Shown here: positions 9,089 through 18,741 of the stretch, piece after piece | Layout of the letters: the number at the start of each line of letters is the position of its first letter | Numbering within the stretch: position 1 is the stretch's first letter | Assembly: GCF_000506985.1 (NCBI RefSeq) | Contig: NZ_KI650979.1 | Coordinates: 930,001-994,000, forward strand | From: Advenella kashmirensis W13003 | Lineage (GTDB): Bacteria > Pseudomonadota > Gammaproteobacteria > Burkholderiales > Burkholderiaceae_B | Direction: 5' to 3' | Length of the DNA stretch: 64,000 bases | Made by a program: the position numbers and the translations under genes | The notes under the pieces: generated by a model | Database searches by the model: none | What the model saw: the letters and a program-made list of their open reading frames with translations, nothing else | Told to the model about the DNA's origin: nothing

Positions 9089-10059
9089 TTTGAACGATAG
9101 TCGTTAAGCAGTTTTTCGCCGTCGGCGCCGGCTTTCTTCTGCCAGTCGGCAATCATGCTCTCACCGATTTTGGTCAGTCCTGAAACCAGCTCAGCGGAGG
9201 GCGTAATAATTTCCACGCCGTTTTTGGCCAGTTGCTCGTTGTACCATTTGGTTTTTTCCTGCGACAGGGCCCAGCCGGTTTTCTCGGCATCGGCAGACGC
9301 ATCAAGCAACGCCTTGCGCTCTTTGTCGTCCAGCGCATCGAACGCTCTTTTGTTCACAATCACCGCATTTTTGGGCAGCCAGGCCTGGGTATCATACAGT
9401 TTTTTCAGGTACTCATAGGTCTTGGTGTCATAGCCGGTAGAGCCGGATGACATATACGAGTCCACTACACCGGTGGCCAGCGCCTGTGATAATTCGGCCT
9501 GCTGGATGGTGACCGGATGGGCGCCGACTTCCTGGGCGATTTTTGAGGTGACCGGACTGTATGCGCGCCACTTCAGGCCCTTCATATCGGCAATCGTGTT
9601 AAGGGTCTTGTTGGTGTAGATGCCCTGCGGCGGCCAGGCCACGGCATACAGCAATTTCATGCCCTGCGACTCCAGTTTCTTTTCCAGGTAGGGTTTTTGC
9701 GCCTGATACAGTTTCCAGGCCTGCTCGTAGCCGGTTGCCAGAAACGGCAGCCCATCCAGTTCGTAAATGGGGTCTTCATTGGCGAAGTTGCTGAGCAGGA
9801 TTTCCCCTGCCTGGGCCTGATTGCCCTGCACGGCCCGTTTGATTTCCGGTGCCTTGAACAGGGATGCATTGGAATGGATGGTTATCTTGAATTCGCCGTT
9901 GGTGGCATCGGACACCGCCTTGACAAACTTCATAGCGATTTCCGTGTGGAAATTGGAATCAGGGTACGCCGTGGGCATATCCCATTGTGTGGCGGCTGAC
10001 GCATTCAGGCTGAAAAAAGCGGTTGCAAGCGCGGTCAGGACCAGGGCTTTGGTTTTCAT
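9085..10059 (-). CDS. dctP: TRAP transporter substrate-binding protein, DctP-type
   Basis: 324 residues from the ATG at 10059, which has an AAGGA site seven bases upstream; an in-frame TTG at 10074 would add five residues but lies at that site. A Sec signal peptide runs to about residue 23 (FFSLNASAATQ). The conserved KGLKWRAYSPVTSKIAQEVG segment carries the Arg that salt-bridges the substrate carboxylate in DctP proteins, and QAELSQALATGVVDSYMSS follows. It is the first gene of the TRAP operon, divergent from the 5-oxoprolinase gene, which makes an organic acid or oxoproline-like ligand plausible but unproven. Confidence 0.94.
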   Translation of the reverse strand: MKTKALVLTALATAFFSLNASAATQWDMPTAYPDSNFHTEIAMKFVKAVSDATNGEFKITIHSNASLFKAPEIKRAVQGNQAQAGEILLSNFANEDPIYELDGLPFLATGYEQAWKLYQAQKPYLEKKLESQGMKLLYAVAWPPQGIYTNKTLNTIADMKGLKWRAYSPVTSKIAQEVGAHPVTIQQAELSQALATGVVDSYMSSGSTGYDTKTYEYLKKLYDTQAWLPKNAVIVNKRAFDALDDKERKALLDASADAEKTGWALSQEKTKWYNEQLAKNGVEIITPSAELVSGLTKIGESMIADWQKKAGADGEKLLNDYRSK

Positions 10060-10414
10060 TGACGCATCCTTCAAAGATCAGGTTTACGAAGCTGCAGGCA
10101 TTGGCAACGCCGGGTAGGCAGGGCCAGACGCCACAGAAACAGGCATTTCGGGTTTGATCAGCCCTTTGGCTGTCATAGGGCAGAGAATATAAGATTTTTG
10201 CCGCCAGGGCACGAGAAGATTTTCACAGAAAGGGAAAACACTGATAAGGGCGCATGATCGTACGGTGTGCTGATACACTGATATGGCAATCGCTCACAGG
10301 GATGGCCGCGACTGCTTATTCGGTCTGCGTGATTCGATCTTTGCGCATATAGTTCGAGTCTGCAATTTCAATCAGCATAATATTCACACATCAAACAGAG
10401 ACAGGAAACTTAGC
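10060..10414. other. Divergent regulatory region, dctP / 5-oxoprolinase
   Basis: 355 bases between two divergently transcribed genes. A long reading frame continues upstream of the 5-oxoprolinase start, but it has no family match and no ribosome site, so I treat the stretch as regulatory. A small palindrome GTGT-gctgat-ACAC lies near 10265-10279. A shared regulator (perhaps the LysR protein encoded at 16908-17855) is possible but not shown. Confidence 0.35.
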
Positions 10415-13400
10415 ATGAGCAAGTGGCAGTTTTGGGTAGACCGCGGCGGCACCTTCACCGATATTGTTGCCATCACACCAGAAAAAACGTTACTTACCCG
10501 AAAGCTGCTCTCGGAAAACCCCGAGCACTATGAAGACGCCGCGATAGAAGGGATACGCGATCTTCTGCAGGCGCCTGCGGGTAAACCCATTCCTGTCGAG
10601 CAGATTGATTGCGTAAAAATGGGTACCACCGTTGCGACCAACGCCCTGCTTGAACGCAAGGGTGAACGGGTTGTTTTTCTGACCACGCGAGGCTTTGCGC
10701 ACGCGCTGCGGATTGCCTATCAGAACCGGCCTCGGCTGTTTGATCGTCATATTGTTCTGCCCGAAATGCTGTATGAACGCGTGCTGGAAACCGATGAACG
10801 CATGGACGCCGCTGGCGAGGTCGTGACGCCCGTGGATGAGCACGCGCTAAAATTACAGTTGCAATCCGCCTATGACGCGGGGCTGCGCAGCATTGCAATT
10901 GTGTTTATGCACGCCTGGCGCAACCCGGCTCATGAAAAAGCAGCCGCGCAGCTTGCCCGGCAGATCGGCTTTACACAGATATCGGCATCGCATGAGGTTA
11001 ACCCGCTGATCAAGTTTGTCTCGCGCGGCGATACCACAGTCGTGGATGCCTACCTGTCACCTATTCTGCGCCGCTATGTTGATCAGGTCGCCGCTCAACT
11101 GCCCGATGTCAATCTGATGTTCATGCAATCGTCGGGCGGACTGTCCGATGCCCATCGCTTTCGCGGCAAGGATGCCATTCTGTCGGGACCCGCAGGCGGG
11201 ATTGTCGGCATGGCGCGCAGCAGTCAGCAGGCCGGTTTCAAAAAAGTCATCGGCTTTGATATGGGTGGCACATCTACCGATGTCTCACACTTCTCCGGGG
11301 TTTATGAACGCGATTACGAAACATCGGTGGCCGGCGTACGAATGCGCACGCCCATGATGCGCATTCATACCGTGGCAGCGGGCGGCGGATCGATCCTGCA
11401 CTTTGACGGCGCGCGCCTGCGCGTGGGACCGGATTCAGCCGGTGCCCATCCCGGCCCTGCCTCGTATCGCAAGCAGGGGCCGCTGACGATCACCGACTGC
11501 AATGTAATGCTGGGTAAAATCCAGCCTGATTATTTTCCTGCGGTTTTCGGCCCTATGGGAGATCAGCCGCTGGATACGCAGATTGTGGCCGACAAATTCC
11601 GCGAATTAAGCCAACAGGTGAGTCAGGCGACAGGCAAGATGCTGGCGCCCGAGGAAGTCGCCGCGGGTTTTCTGGCCATTGGCGTGCAGAACATGGCCGA
11701 GGCCATCAAACGTATTTCTGTGCAACAGGGCCATGATGTGACCCGCTACACCCTGACGACATTTGGTGGTGCGGGCGGACAACACGCCTGCCTTGTAGCT
11801 GATGCCCTGGGGATGACGACGGTATTTGCCCATCCGCTGGGCGGCGTGCTGTCGGCCTATGGCATGGGACTGGCAGACCAGGTAGCCATTCGCCAGCAGA
11901 CAGTGGAAAAGCCATTGACCGATGGGCTGATGAGCGAACTGGATTCGTTGCAGGACGATCTGGGCCGCCAGGCCAGTGCAGAACTCAGTACGCAATTGAC
12001 ACCCGGCAGTGCAGTCACGTTGAATACCCGCGTCCAACTGAAATACCAGGGCACCGACAGCGCCCTGGAAGTGGATTTCGGCAGCGCATCCGGGATGCTG
12101 GCTGCCTTCAATGAACAGTATCAGCAACGCTATGCTTTTCTGATCGAAGACCGGCCGCTGGTGGTGGAGTCGCTGCTGGTGGAAGCGGTGATTGCCGGCA
12201 GCCGGATCGAGGAAACCGTGCTTGTACGGCAGGACGAACGTCCGCCGCAAGCCGATTCGCAGCGCGAAATGTACAGTAATGGCAAATGGCACGACACCCC
12301 GGTATTTAAGCGCGAGGCGTTGCAGGCTGGCGATGTGATTTCCGGCCCGGCCATTATTGCGGAAGCGAACCAGACCACTGTTGTAGAAGCAGGCTGGTCG
12401 GTCACCCTGAATAATCAGGATCATTTGATTCTGACGCGCACGGTACCCTTGCGCAATGCGATGGCCGTGTCTACCGATGCTGATCCGGTGATGCTTGAAG
12501 TCTTCAATAACCTGTTCATGTCGATCGCCGACCAAATGGGCCTGAGCCTGCAAAACACGGCCTATTCAGTGAACATCAAGGAACGGCTGGATTTTTCCTG
12601 CGCGATTTTTGACGCCGAAGGCAATCTGATTGCCAACGCGCCGCATATGCCGGTGCACCTGGGTTCAATGAGCGAGTCCATCAAGACTGTGATGCGAGAA
12701 AACACAGGAAACATGCAACCGGGCGACGCATATGTGGTGAACGATCCATATCATGGCGGCACGCATCTGCCGGATATTACGGTTATCACACCTGTGTTCG
12801 ACCGGGACGCCGGGCAGATTATTTTTTATGTCGGTTCACGTGGCCATCATGCCGACGTGGGCGGCCTGACACCGGGTTCCATGCCGCCCGATTCCACGAC
12901 GATTGAAGAAGAAGGCGTTCTGTTTACCAACTTCCAGCTGGTGCGCGGCGGCCGGTTTCGCGAACGAGAAGCCCGCGAGATCCTGTGCTCGGGCAAGTAC
13001 CCTGCCCGCAACCCGGACCAGAATCTGGCTGATTTGCAGGCGCAGATTGCCGCCAATCAGAAGGGCGTGAAAGAACTGCATGCCATGTGTGATACGTTCG
13101 GACTGGATGTTGTGCAGGCTTATATGCAACACGTTCAGGACAATGCGGAAGCGTCTGTGCGCCGTGTCATTCCCCTGTTGCGCGATGGCCATTTCACCTA
13201 TGACCTGGATAATGGCGCTGTGATCAAGGTCGCGATCCGGATTCACGAGGATCGCCAGTCGGTCACGGTAGATTTCACCGGCTCTTCGCCTCAGCTGACT
13301 AATAACTTCAACGCCCCCGCCTCTATTGCGGTGGCTGCCGTGCTGTACGTTTTTCGCACCTTAGTGAACGATGATATTCCACTGAATGCCGGTTGCCTTA

Positions 13401-14035
13401 AACCGATCAATATTGTGATTCCGACGGCTTCCATGCTCAATCCCGAACCACCGGCTTCGGTCGTGGCAGGCAATGTGGAAACCTCGATGTGTATTGTGAA
13501 TGCGCTTTACGGGGCGCTAGGCGTGCTGGCTGCCAGCCAGGGTACCATGAATAACTTCACGTTCGGCAACGCGCGCTATCAGTATTATGAAACCATTTCC
13601 GGCGGAACCGGCGCCGGCGCACTGCGACTGGACTCGGACCAGGAAGGGTTTGACGGGACCTCGCTGGTTCAGGCGCATATGACCAATTCGCGGCTCACTG
13701 ATCCTGAAGTGCTGGAGCTGCGCTTTCCGGTCCGGCTTGAATCCTATGCGATACGCGATGGTTCAGGAGGGGCGGGCAAATGGCGCGGCGGCGATGGCGG
13801 CATCCGGCGCATGCGCTTTCTGGAACCCATGACGGCAGCAATCCTGTCCAATAATCGCAAGTATGCGCCTTTCGGACTGAAAGGCGGCGAGCCCGGGAAA
13901 ACAGGCAGAAACACGATTGAGCGTGCAGACGGTTCGGTGACCGAACTCGGTCCGCAGGACAGCGCCGATCTGCAGGCGGGCGATGTATTTGTGATTGAGA
14001 CGCCGGGCGGCGGCGGTTACGGCGTGGCAGAATAA
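10415..14035 (+). CDS. 5-oxoprolinase / hydantoinase A-B fusion protein
   Basis: 1206 residues, the length of ATP-dependent 5-oxoprolinases of the OPLAH type, in which HyuA-like and HyuB-like parts are fused. Hydantoinase_A N-terminal domain: DRGGTFTDIVAI at residues 8-19. The ATPase-like part has GPAGGIVGMA near 257 and FDMGGTSTDVSHF near 282. The hydantoinase_B part starts near 689 (DPVMLEVFNNLFMSIADQMG), with YHGGTHLPDITVITPVF near 778 and ends with ETPGGGGYG. The start is set by CAGGAAAC nine bases before the ATG. The likely reaction is ATP-driven opening of a 5-oxoproline or related lactam ring; N-methylhydantoinase or an acetone-carboxylase-like activity cannot be excluded. The Bug and ThDP genes follow. 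Confidence 0.88.
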   Translation: MSKWQFWVDRGGTFTDIVAITPEKTLLTRKLLSENPEHYEDAAIEGIRDLLQAPAGKPIPVEQIDCVKMGTTVATNALLERKGERVVFLTTRGFAHALRIAYQNRPRLFDRHIVLPEMLYERVLETDERMDAAGEVVTPVDEHALKLQLQSAYDAGLRSIAIVFMHAWRNPAHEKAAAQLARQIGFTQISASHEVNPLIKFVSRGDTTVVDAYLSPILRRYVDQVAAQLPDVNLMFMQSSGGLSDAHRFRGKDAILSGPAGGIVGMARSSQQAGFKKVIGFDMGGTSTDVSHFSGVYERDYETSVAGVRMRTPMMRIHTVAAGGGSILHFDGARLRVGPDSAGAHPGPASYRKQGPLTITDCNVMLGKIQPDYFPAVFGPMGDQPLDTQIVADKFRELSQQVSQATGKMLAPEEVAAGFLAIGVQNMAEAIKRISVQQGHDVTRYTLTTFGGAGGQHACLVADALGMTTVFAHPLGGVLSAYGMGLADQVAIRQQTVEKPLTDGLMSELDSLQDDLGRQASAELSTQLTPGSAVTLNTRVQLKYQGTDSALEVDFGSASGMLAAFNEQYQQRYAFLIEDRPLVVESLLVEAVIAGSRIEETVLVRQDERPPQADSQREMYSNGKWHDTPVFKREALQAGDVISGPAIIAEANQTTVVEAGWSVTLNNQDHLILTRTVPLRNAMAVSTDADPVMLEVFNNLFMSIADQMGLSLQNTAYSVNIKERLDFSCAIFDAEGNLIANAPHMPVHLGSMSESIKTVMRENTGNMQPGDAYVVNDPYHGGTHLPDITVITPVFDRDAGQIIFYVGSRGHHADVGGLTPGSMPPDSTTIEEEGVLFTNFQLVRGGRFREREAREILCSGKYPARNPDQNLADLQAQIAANQKGVKELHAMCDTFGLDVVQAYMQHVQDNAEASVRRVIPLLRDGHFTYDLDNGAVIKVAIRIHEDRQSVTVDFTGSSPQLTNNFNAPASIAVAAVLYVFRTLVNDDIPLNAGCLKPINIVIPTASMLNPEPPASVVAGNVETSMCIVNALYGALGVLAASQGTMNNFTFGNARYQYYETISGGTGAGALRLDSDQEGFDGTSLVQAHMTNSRLTDPEVLELRFPVRLESYAIRDGSGGAGKWRGGDGGIRRMRFLEPMTAAILSNNRKYAPFGLKGGEPGKTGRNTIERADGSVTELGPQDSADLQAGDVFVIETPGGGGYGVAE

Positions 14036-14062
14036 CCGAAAGAGTCCGCTGTGCAGAACGCG

Positions 14063-14082
14063 TGCAGGCATATCCGCCTGCA
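14063..14082 (+). other. Stem-loop after the 5-oxoprolinase gene
   Basis: TGCAGGC-atatcc-GCCTGCA is a perfect 7-bp stem with a 6-base loop, 28 bases after the stop codon. There is no T tract, so it may be an mRNA 3' stabiliser or attenuator rather than a terminator. Low confidence in any function. Confidence 0.35.
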
Positions 14083-14213
14083 GCTGCATATTTCATTCGT
14101 ATTGCGCGCCGATGCAGATACACTATGCAAAATACAGGTTCCCCATCCGAAAACGAGAGTGCCTTCATGCACCACGACACAACGATAAAAGGCCATCACC
14201 TTAAGGAGACACC

Positions 14214-15212
14214 ATGACATTCACTTCTCGCCCGACCAAGCCCACTGGGTTATTGACGCTGGCTACCCTTGCCGTCTGCTGTTTCGCCGGTCCGGCGCAG
14301 GCGGCCGGCTACCCTGACCATCCCATCACGATGATTGTGCCCTTTCCGCCGGCCGGCACTACAGACCTGATCGCACGCAATGTCGCCCAGGCGCTGGAAA
14401 AGGAACTGGGCCAGACGATTGTGGTTGAGAATCGGGCAGGTGCGGGCGGCAATGTGGGCATGGGTGCGCTGGCCCGTGCCAAGGCGGATGGCTATACGAT
14501 TGGTATGGGCACGGTCGGCACGCAGACCATCAACCAGTTTCTGTACAAGGATATGCCCTTTGATCCGCAAAAGGATTTTGCTCCCATCGCGCTGGCCGGC
14601 ACCACTCCGAATGTGATTGCAGTGAATGCCAAGTCCGATATCAAATCACTCAAGGATCTGATTGAAAAGGCCAAGGCTGCGAAAGACAAGAAGCTCAGCT
14701 ATGCGAGTCCGGGCATTGGATCGTCAGTGCACTTGACAGGCGCTTACCTGGAAGACGCGGCCGGCATCAGTATGCTGCATGTGCCGTTCAAAGGTGTATC
14801 GGGATCGATGCCCGCATTGATTGGCGGACAGGTGGATATCCTGATGGATAATCTGCCCAGCACCCTGTCACAAGTGAAAGATGGCGGAAAAGTGCGCGGC
14901 ATCGCCGTGACAAGCGCACAGCGGGACCCATCGGTCCCGGATATTCCGACCGTCGCCGAATCGGGCCTGCCCGGCTTTGATGTGACGGCCTGGTTTGCCT
15001 TGTACGCGCCTGCCGGCACGCCACCCGACGCCCTGGAAACGCTGGTCACTGCAGCCAAAAAGGCCCTGGCCTCTGACGATTTGAAGCAAAAACTGCAGCA
15101 GACCAGCGCCCGGCCCGGCACCGTATTCGGCAGGGATCTGAGCGCATTCGAAACGAAAGAGCGCGAACGCTGGAGCAAGCTGATCCAGGACAAACATATT
15201 CAGTCCAAATAA
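14214..15212 (+). CDS. TctC/Bug-family periplasmic receptor
   Basis: 332 residues. A Sec signal peptide ends near residue 31 (CCFAGPAQAAGYPDHP), followed by the Bug hallmark strands ITMIVPFPPAGTTDLIAR, VVENRAGAGGNVGMGALA, and later LSYASPGIGSSVHLTG, HVPFKGVSGSMPALIGGQVD and AVTSAQRDPSVPDIPTVAE. Bug proteins bind carboxylates or amides in the periplasm, often acting with a distant TctAB or as sensors; no tctAB lies here. An excellent AAGGAGACACC site precedes the ATG. It sits between the 5-oxoprolinase and ThDP enzyme genes, so its ligand may be that pathway substrate (inference). Confidence 0.93.
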   Translation: MTFTSRPTKPTGLLTLATLAVCCFAGPAQAAGYPDHPITMIVPFPPAGTTDLIARNVAQALEKELGQTIVVENRAGAGGNVGMGALARAKADGYTIGMGTVGTQTINQFLYKDMPFDPQKDFAPIALAGTTPNVIAVNAKSDIKSLKDLIEKAKAAKDKKLSYASPGIGSSVHLTGAYLEDAAGISMLHVPFKGVSGSMPALIGGQVDILMDNLPSTLSQVKDGGKVRGIAVTSAQRDPSVPDIPTVAESGLPGFDVTAWFALYAPAGTPPDALETLVTAAKKALASDDLKQKLQQTSARPGTVFGRDLSAFETKERERWSKLIQDKHIQSK

Positions 15213-15284
15213 GATTTCATCCGAATAATTTTATTGTTAACCCGTTCCACACACGGAACACAGTTGAAAAAGGTTTATAGATTC

Positions 15285-16832
15285 ATGAACGGAGCTGATA
15301 GTCTTTGCGATACCTTATTGGCAAATGATGTCGATGTATGTTTTGCCAATCCTGGCACTTCGGAAATGCATTTTGTGGCTGCACTGGATCGCAAGCCGCA
15401 AATGCGCTGCATACTGGGTGTGTTTGAAGGCGTGGTGACTGGCGCCGCCGACGGTTATGCACGAATGGCGGACAAGCCGGCCGCCACGCTGCTGCATTGC
15501 GGGCCGGGCATGGCAAACGGCCTGGCCAATATGCACAATGCCAAGCGGGCACATACGCCGATGGTCAACGTCGTAGGCGATCACGCCAGCTATCACTTGC
15601 AATACGATGCGCCGCTCACCAGCGATATCGAAAGCCTGGCAACGCCCATGTCCGACTGGGTCAGACGCATTCAATCGGCCGATGATGTATCGGGCGCGGC
15701 AGCGGCAGCAATCAGCGCAGCCCATAGCGGCTACGGTGGCGTGTCCACACTGATCTTGCCGGCCGATGCCGCCTGGAGCGAAACCACCACGCCAGTCGAA
15801 ACCGCCCCGCCTGTCACGCGCACGCAGGTTTCGCCGGACGCGTTGCGCGCGGCTACTGAAGCGCTCAATAACGGCCGCAATACAGTCATTCTTCTTTCGG
15901 GCAAAGCGCTCCGAAGCAAGGCCCTGGAGACTGCTGCGAAAATAGCCGAACGCACCGGTGCCAGACTGATGGCGCAACAGTCCAACGGACGTATTGAACG
16001 CGGCGCCGGCCGCGTCAAAATCGATCGCGTGCCTTTCAGCGTAGACCTCGCCCTGAAGGCACTGCAAGACACTGAGCAATTGATTCTGGTCGGCGCCAAA
16101 ACGCCGGTAGCCTTTTTTGCGTATCCCGGCAAGCCCGGAGAGCTGGTGCCGGAAAATTGCAAGCGTATCGAACTGACGCAGCCTGACGATGATCTGGGCC
16201 AGGCGCTGGAAGCGCTGGCTGATGCGGTGGGCGCCACGAACTCGCCTGTCAGCCTGCTGGCGGAGCGCAGCGATATCGGCCTGCCCACAGGCAAGCTGGA
16301 TGCGGCTGCGGTGATCCAGGCCATCGGCAGCCTGTTGCCGGATAATGCGATTATCTGCGATGAATCGGTCACTTCCGGCCGCGATTCGTTCAAGTCCACT
16401 TTCGGTTCTGCGCCACATGATTTCCTGCAGATTACCGGCGGCGCCATCGGCATCGGTATTCCCATGGCCACCGGCGCCGCAGTTGCCTGCCCCGATCGCA
16501 AAGTGGTGCTGATGCAGGCGGACGGCAGCGGCATGTACACGCTGCAGGCGCTTTGGACACAGGCCCGCGAACAGCTGGATGTGGTCACGGTAATCTTTGC
16601 CAACCGCAGTTATGCGATATTGCATAACGAATTCAAGCAGGTGGGCGCCGGTGCGCCGGGACGCAATGCGCATCGCATGCTGGACCTGGACAGCCCGGCC
16701 TTTGATTGGGTGCATATGGCCAATGCTGCGGGGGTCGAAGCAGCGCGGGTAACCACTTCGGAAGCGCTGGCTGATGTACTCAAAAGCGCAATGGGTCGCA
16801 AGGGACCGTTTCTGATTGAAGCGGTGATTTGA
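15285..16832 (+). CDS. Thiamine-diphosphate enzyme, acetolactate synthase large-subunit-like
   Basis: 515 residues from the ATG at 15285 (MNGADSLCDTLLANDVDVC). The three ThDP-enzyme domains are visible: the PYR domain with FANPGTSEMHF and the catalytic Glu in VFEGVVTGAADGYARM (near residue 48), a degenerate middle domain, and the PP domain with ADGSGMYTLQALWTQAR near 411 and VIFANRSYAIL. Such ilvB-like proteins without a regulatory subunit are often misnamed acetolactate synthases; they carboligate or decarboxylate 2-oxo acids, as in benzoylformate decarboxylase. No ilvN follows, which argues against branched-chain amino acid synthesis. Probable catabolic partner of the 5-oxoprolinase-like gene; substrate unknown. 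Confidence 0.82.
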   Translation: MNGADSLCDTLLANDVDVCFANPGTSEMHFVAALDRKPQMRCILGVFEGVVTGAADGYARMADKPAATLLHCGPGMANGLANMHNAKRAHTPMVNVVGDHASYHLQYDAPLTSDIESLATPMSDWVRRIQSADDVSGAAAAAISAAHSGYGGVSTLILPADAAWSETTTPVETAPPVTRTQVSPDALRAATEALNNGRNTVILLSGKALRSKALETAAKIAERTGARLMAQQSNGRIERGAGRVKIDRVPFSVDLALKALQDTEQLILVGAKTPVAFFAYPGKPGELVPENCKRIELTQPDDDLGQALEALADAVGATNSPVSLLAERSDIGLPTGKLDAAAVIQAIGSLLPDNAIICDESVTSGRDSFKSTFGSAPHDFLQITGGAIGIGIPMATGAAVACPDRKVVLMQADGSGMYTLQALWTQAREQLDVVTVIFANRSYAILHNEFKQVGAGAPGRNAHRMLDLDSPAFDWVHMANAAGVEAARVTTSEALADVLKSAMGRKGPFLIEAVI

Positions 16833-16907
16833 CAGTAACGGGTTTGGGCGCGGCGGCCCTGCTGCCGTGCTTATTGCCCGCTTGTTGCTTTTATGGACCC
16901 GCAGCCA

Positions 16908-17855
16908 CTATGCTGTTCGGGCACCGCCTTCATGCGCGACCGTCGCACCCAGGACCTGATCAATCTGCATCTGGACCTCGTTCATCTGAATCCGCATGAA
17001 CTTGAGAAACTGTTTTGAACTTTCCGAAAAAAGTTTGTCTGGGCGAAACAGCAAAATGCAACGAAACTCTACATCAAACGCGGCCCGCCTCAGTATGAGA
17101 CCGTGGTCTGCATAACCTATGGCCGTTACCGGATTGGCCAGCCCCATGCCAACACCCTGTCGTGCCAGCTCGCACACCGTCTGTGAATAGGGTGTTTCAA
17201 CGACGCGTCTTGGTGTCACACCGGCATTCTGGAACAAGGCATCAAGACGCCTGCGGCTGCTGTCTTCTGCATTCAGGGCAATGAAATCCGTTCCGTCAAA
17301 ATCAGTGAGTTCCAGAACCTGTTTATTGCTTAGCGGGTGATCCCTGTGCATGACCACCACACCCCGGGTTCGGTAAAACAATGAATGCTCCAGCCCCGCC
17401 AGCGACATTTCATCTGCCATCAGGCCGAAATCGGCCTGACCGGATGTCACATGCGCGTGAACGTCTTTCGAACTCATGATCTGCAGATAAATACAGGTTT
17501 CGGGAAAACGTTGTCGATACGTCGCCACCACGCGCGGCAGAAAACTGAAGCCCAGTGCCGGATAGACGGCGGCACACAAACGGTCCGGTCCGGCTGATTT
17601 CAGGCTGCGTATACGATGTTCTATTGCCTGCAGCCCGACAAAATACTGCTCGATGTCATTCAGCAGGATCTGCGCTTCGCGGGTCGGCACAAGCCGTCCG
17701 CGAATCCGCTCAAACAGGCAGAGATCGGCAGAGGCTTCCAGCTTGCGAAGAGACTGGCTGACAGCGCTTTGGGAAATTCCCAACAGGGAAGCTGTTTTGC
17801 TTGCCGTTCCGGAAACCATGACGGAACGGAAGATTTCAATATCGCGCGCGTTCAT
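16908..17855 (-). CDS. LysR-family transcriptional regulator
   Basis: 315 residues. The N-terminal winged helix is clear: MNARDIEIFRSVMVSGTASK, then LLGISQSAVSQSLRKLEAS (recognition helix, about residues 24-42) and LFERIRGRLVPTREA. The effector domain follows from about residue 90. The gene converges with the ThDP enzyme gene, 75 bases apart. It could control the 10415-16832 operon or the ABC importer that follows it on the same strand at 17971-20251. Its own promoter region (after 17855) shows no clean T-N11-A motif by eye, so the target is open. Confidence 0.9.
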   Translation of the reverse strand: MNARDIEIFRSVMVSGTASKTASLLGISQSAVSQSLRKLEASADLCLFERIRGRLVPTREAQILLNDIEQYFVGLQAIEHRIRSLKSAGPDRLCAAVYPALGFSFLPRVVATYRQRFPETCIYLQIMSSKDVHAHVTSGQADFGLMADEMSLAGLEHSLFYRTRGVVVMHRDHPLSNKQVLELTDFDGTDFIALNAEDSSRRRLDALFQNAGVTPRRVVETPYSQTVCELARQGVGMGLANPVTAIGYADHGLILRRAAFDVEFRCILLFRPDKLFSESSKQFLKFMRIQMNEVQMQIDQVLGATVAHEGGARTA

Positions 17856-17970
17856 GCCTGGCTCCTGAAAATTGAGAGATCGCGATCAGCCCGGACGGGG
17901 CCACGAACCGGGCAAAGCAGAACGCAACCAGGCAGACAGAGAGACGGCGCCCTGGCTCAACCATGGATGA

Positions 17971-18741
17971 CTATTGAACCTGACCCAGAAATTGCGAGAT
18001 ACGCGCATTCGCCTGGCCGCTGAAAAATGAGTCGGCTGCACAGTCTGCCTGAACGGCCCCTTGTTCCATAAAGATTACACGGTTCGCCGCGTTTTTGGCA
18101 AATCTGACTTCGTGCGTGACGACAAGCATGGTCATGCCATCTTGTGCCAGGCCGCGCATGACGTCGAGCACACCGTCGCGTAGTTCAGGGTCCAGCGCGG
18201 AAGTCGGCTCGTCGAACAAGATGACCTCTGGATCCATGGCCAGCCCCCTGGCGATAGCCACGCGCTGCTTCTGCCCCCCCGATAAATGTGCAGGGTAATC
18301 GTTCGCTTTCTGTGCAAGACCCACCCGGTCGAGCAGTGCAAGCCCTTTCTCCCTGGCGGCCTTGGCTGGCATGCCCTGCACGCTGATCAGGCCTTCTATG
18401 ACATTTGCAATCGCCGTCATGTGCGGAAATAAATTGAATGACTGAAAGACCATGGCCGATTTTCTGCGGATTTGCACGATATCCTTCTTTTGTCTTTTCG
18501 TATAGGGCGTATGCGCTGTTATATTGACCTGGATACCGCCGATCCGGACCATGCCGCTATCAGGTTGCTCCAGAAAATTGAGCGACCGCAGCAAGGTCGT
18601 CTTGCCGGACCCCGATGGCCCCATGATCACGACGACCTCGCCTTTGCCCACATCCAGGTCCACGCCATGCAGTACCATGTTGGCGCCAAAGCGTTTATGG
18701 ATATTTCGCGCCTGCACGGCGCTGGTCATATCGTTGGTCAT
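17971..18741 (-). CDS. Polar amino-acid ABC transporter ATP-binding protein
   Basis: 256 residues of the GlnQ/HisP class. Walker A is MGPSGSGKTTLLRSLNFLEQ (about residues 39-58), the signature is AHLSGGQKQRVAIARGLA, and Walker B is EVILFDEPTSALDPEL, followed by the switch His in LVVTHEV. It energises import of an amino acid with the permease at 18738-19388; the two genes overlap by four bases. There is no C-terminal regulatory domain, consistent with this subfamily. Confidence 0.95.
   Translation of the reverse strand: MTNDMTSAVQARNIHKRFGANMVLHGVDLDVGKGEVVVIMGPSGSGKTTLLRSLNFLEQPDSGMVRIGGIQVNITAHTPYTKRQKKDIVQIRRKSAMVFQSFNLFPHMTAIANVIEGLISVQGMPAKAAREKGLALLDRVGLAQKANDYPAHLSGGQKQRVAIARGLAMDPEVILFDEPTSALDPELRDGVLDVMRGLAQDGMTMLVVTHEVRFAKNAANRVIFMEQGAVQADCAADSFFSGQANARISQFLGQVQ

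Noticed and set aside
15315-16715. Minus-strand frame of 466 codons opposite the ThDP enzyme gene
   Set aside because: Antisense shadow; composition rich in Arg, His and Gln, with no motif.
16833-16907. GC-rich inverted stretch (GGCGGC...GCTGCC) as a two-way terminator
   Set aside because: The stem is short and mismatched, with no T tract on either strand.
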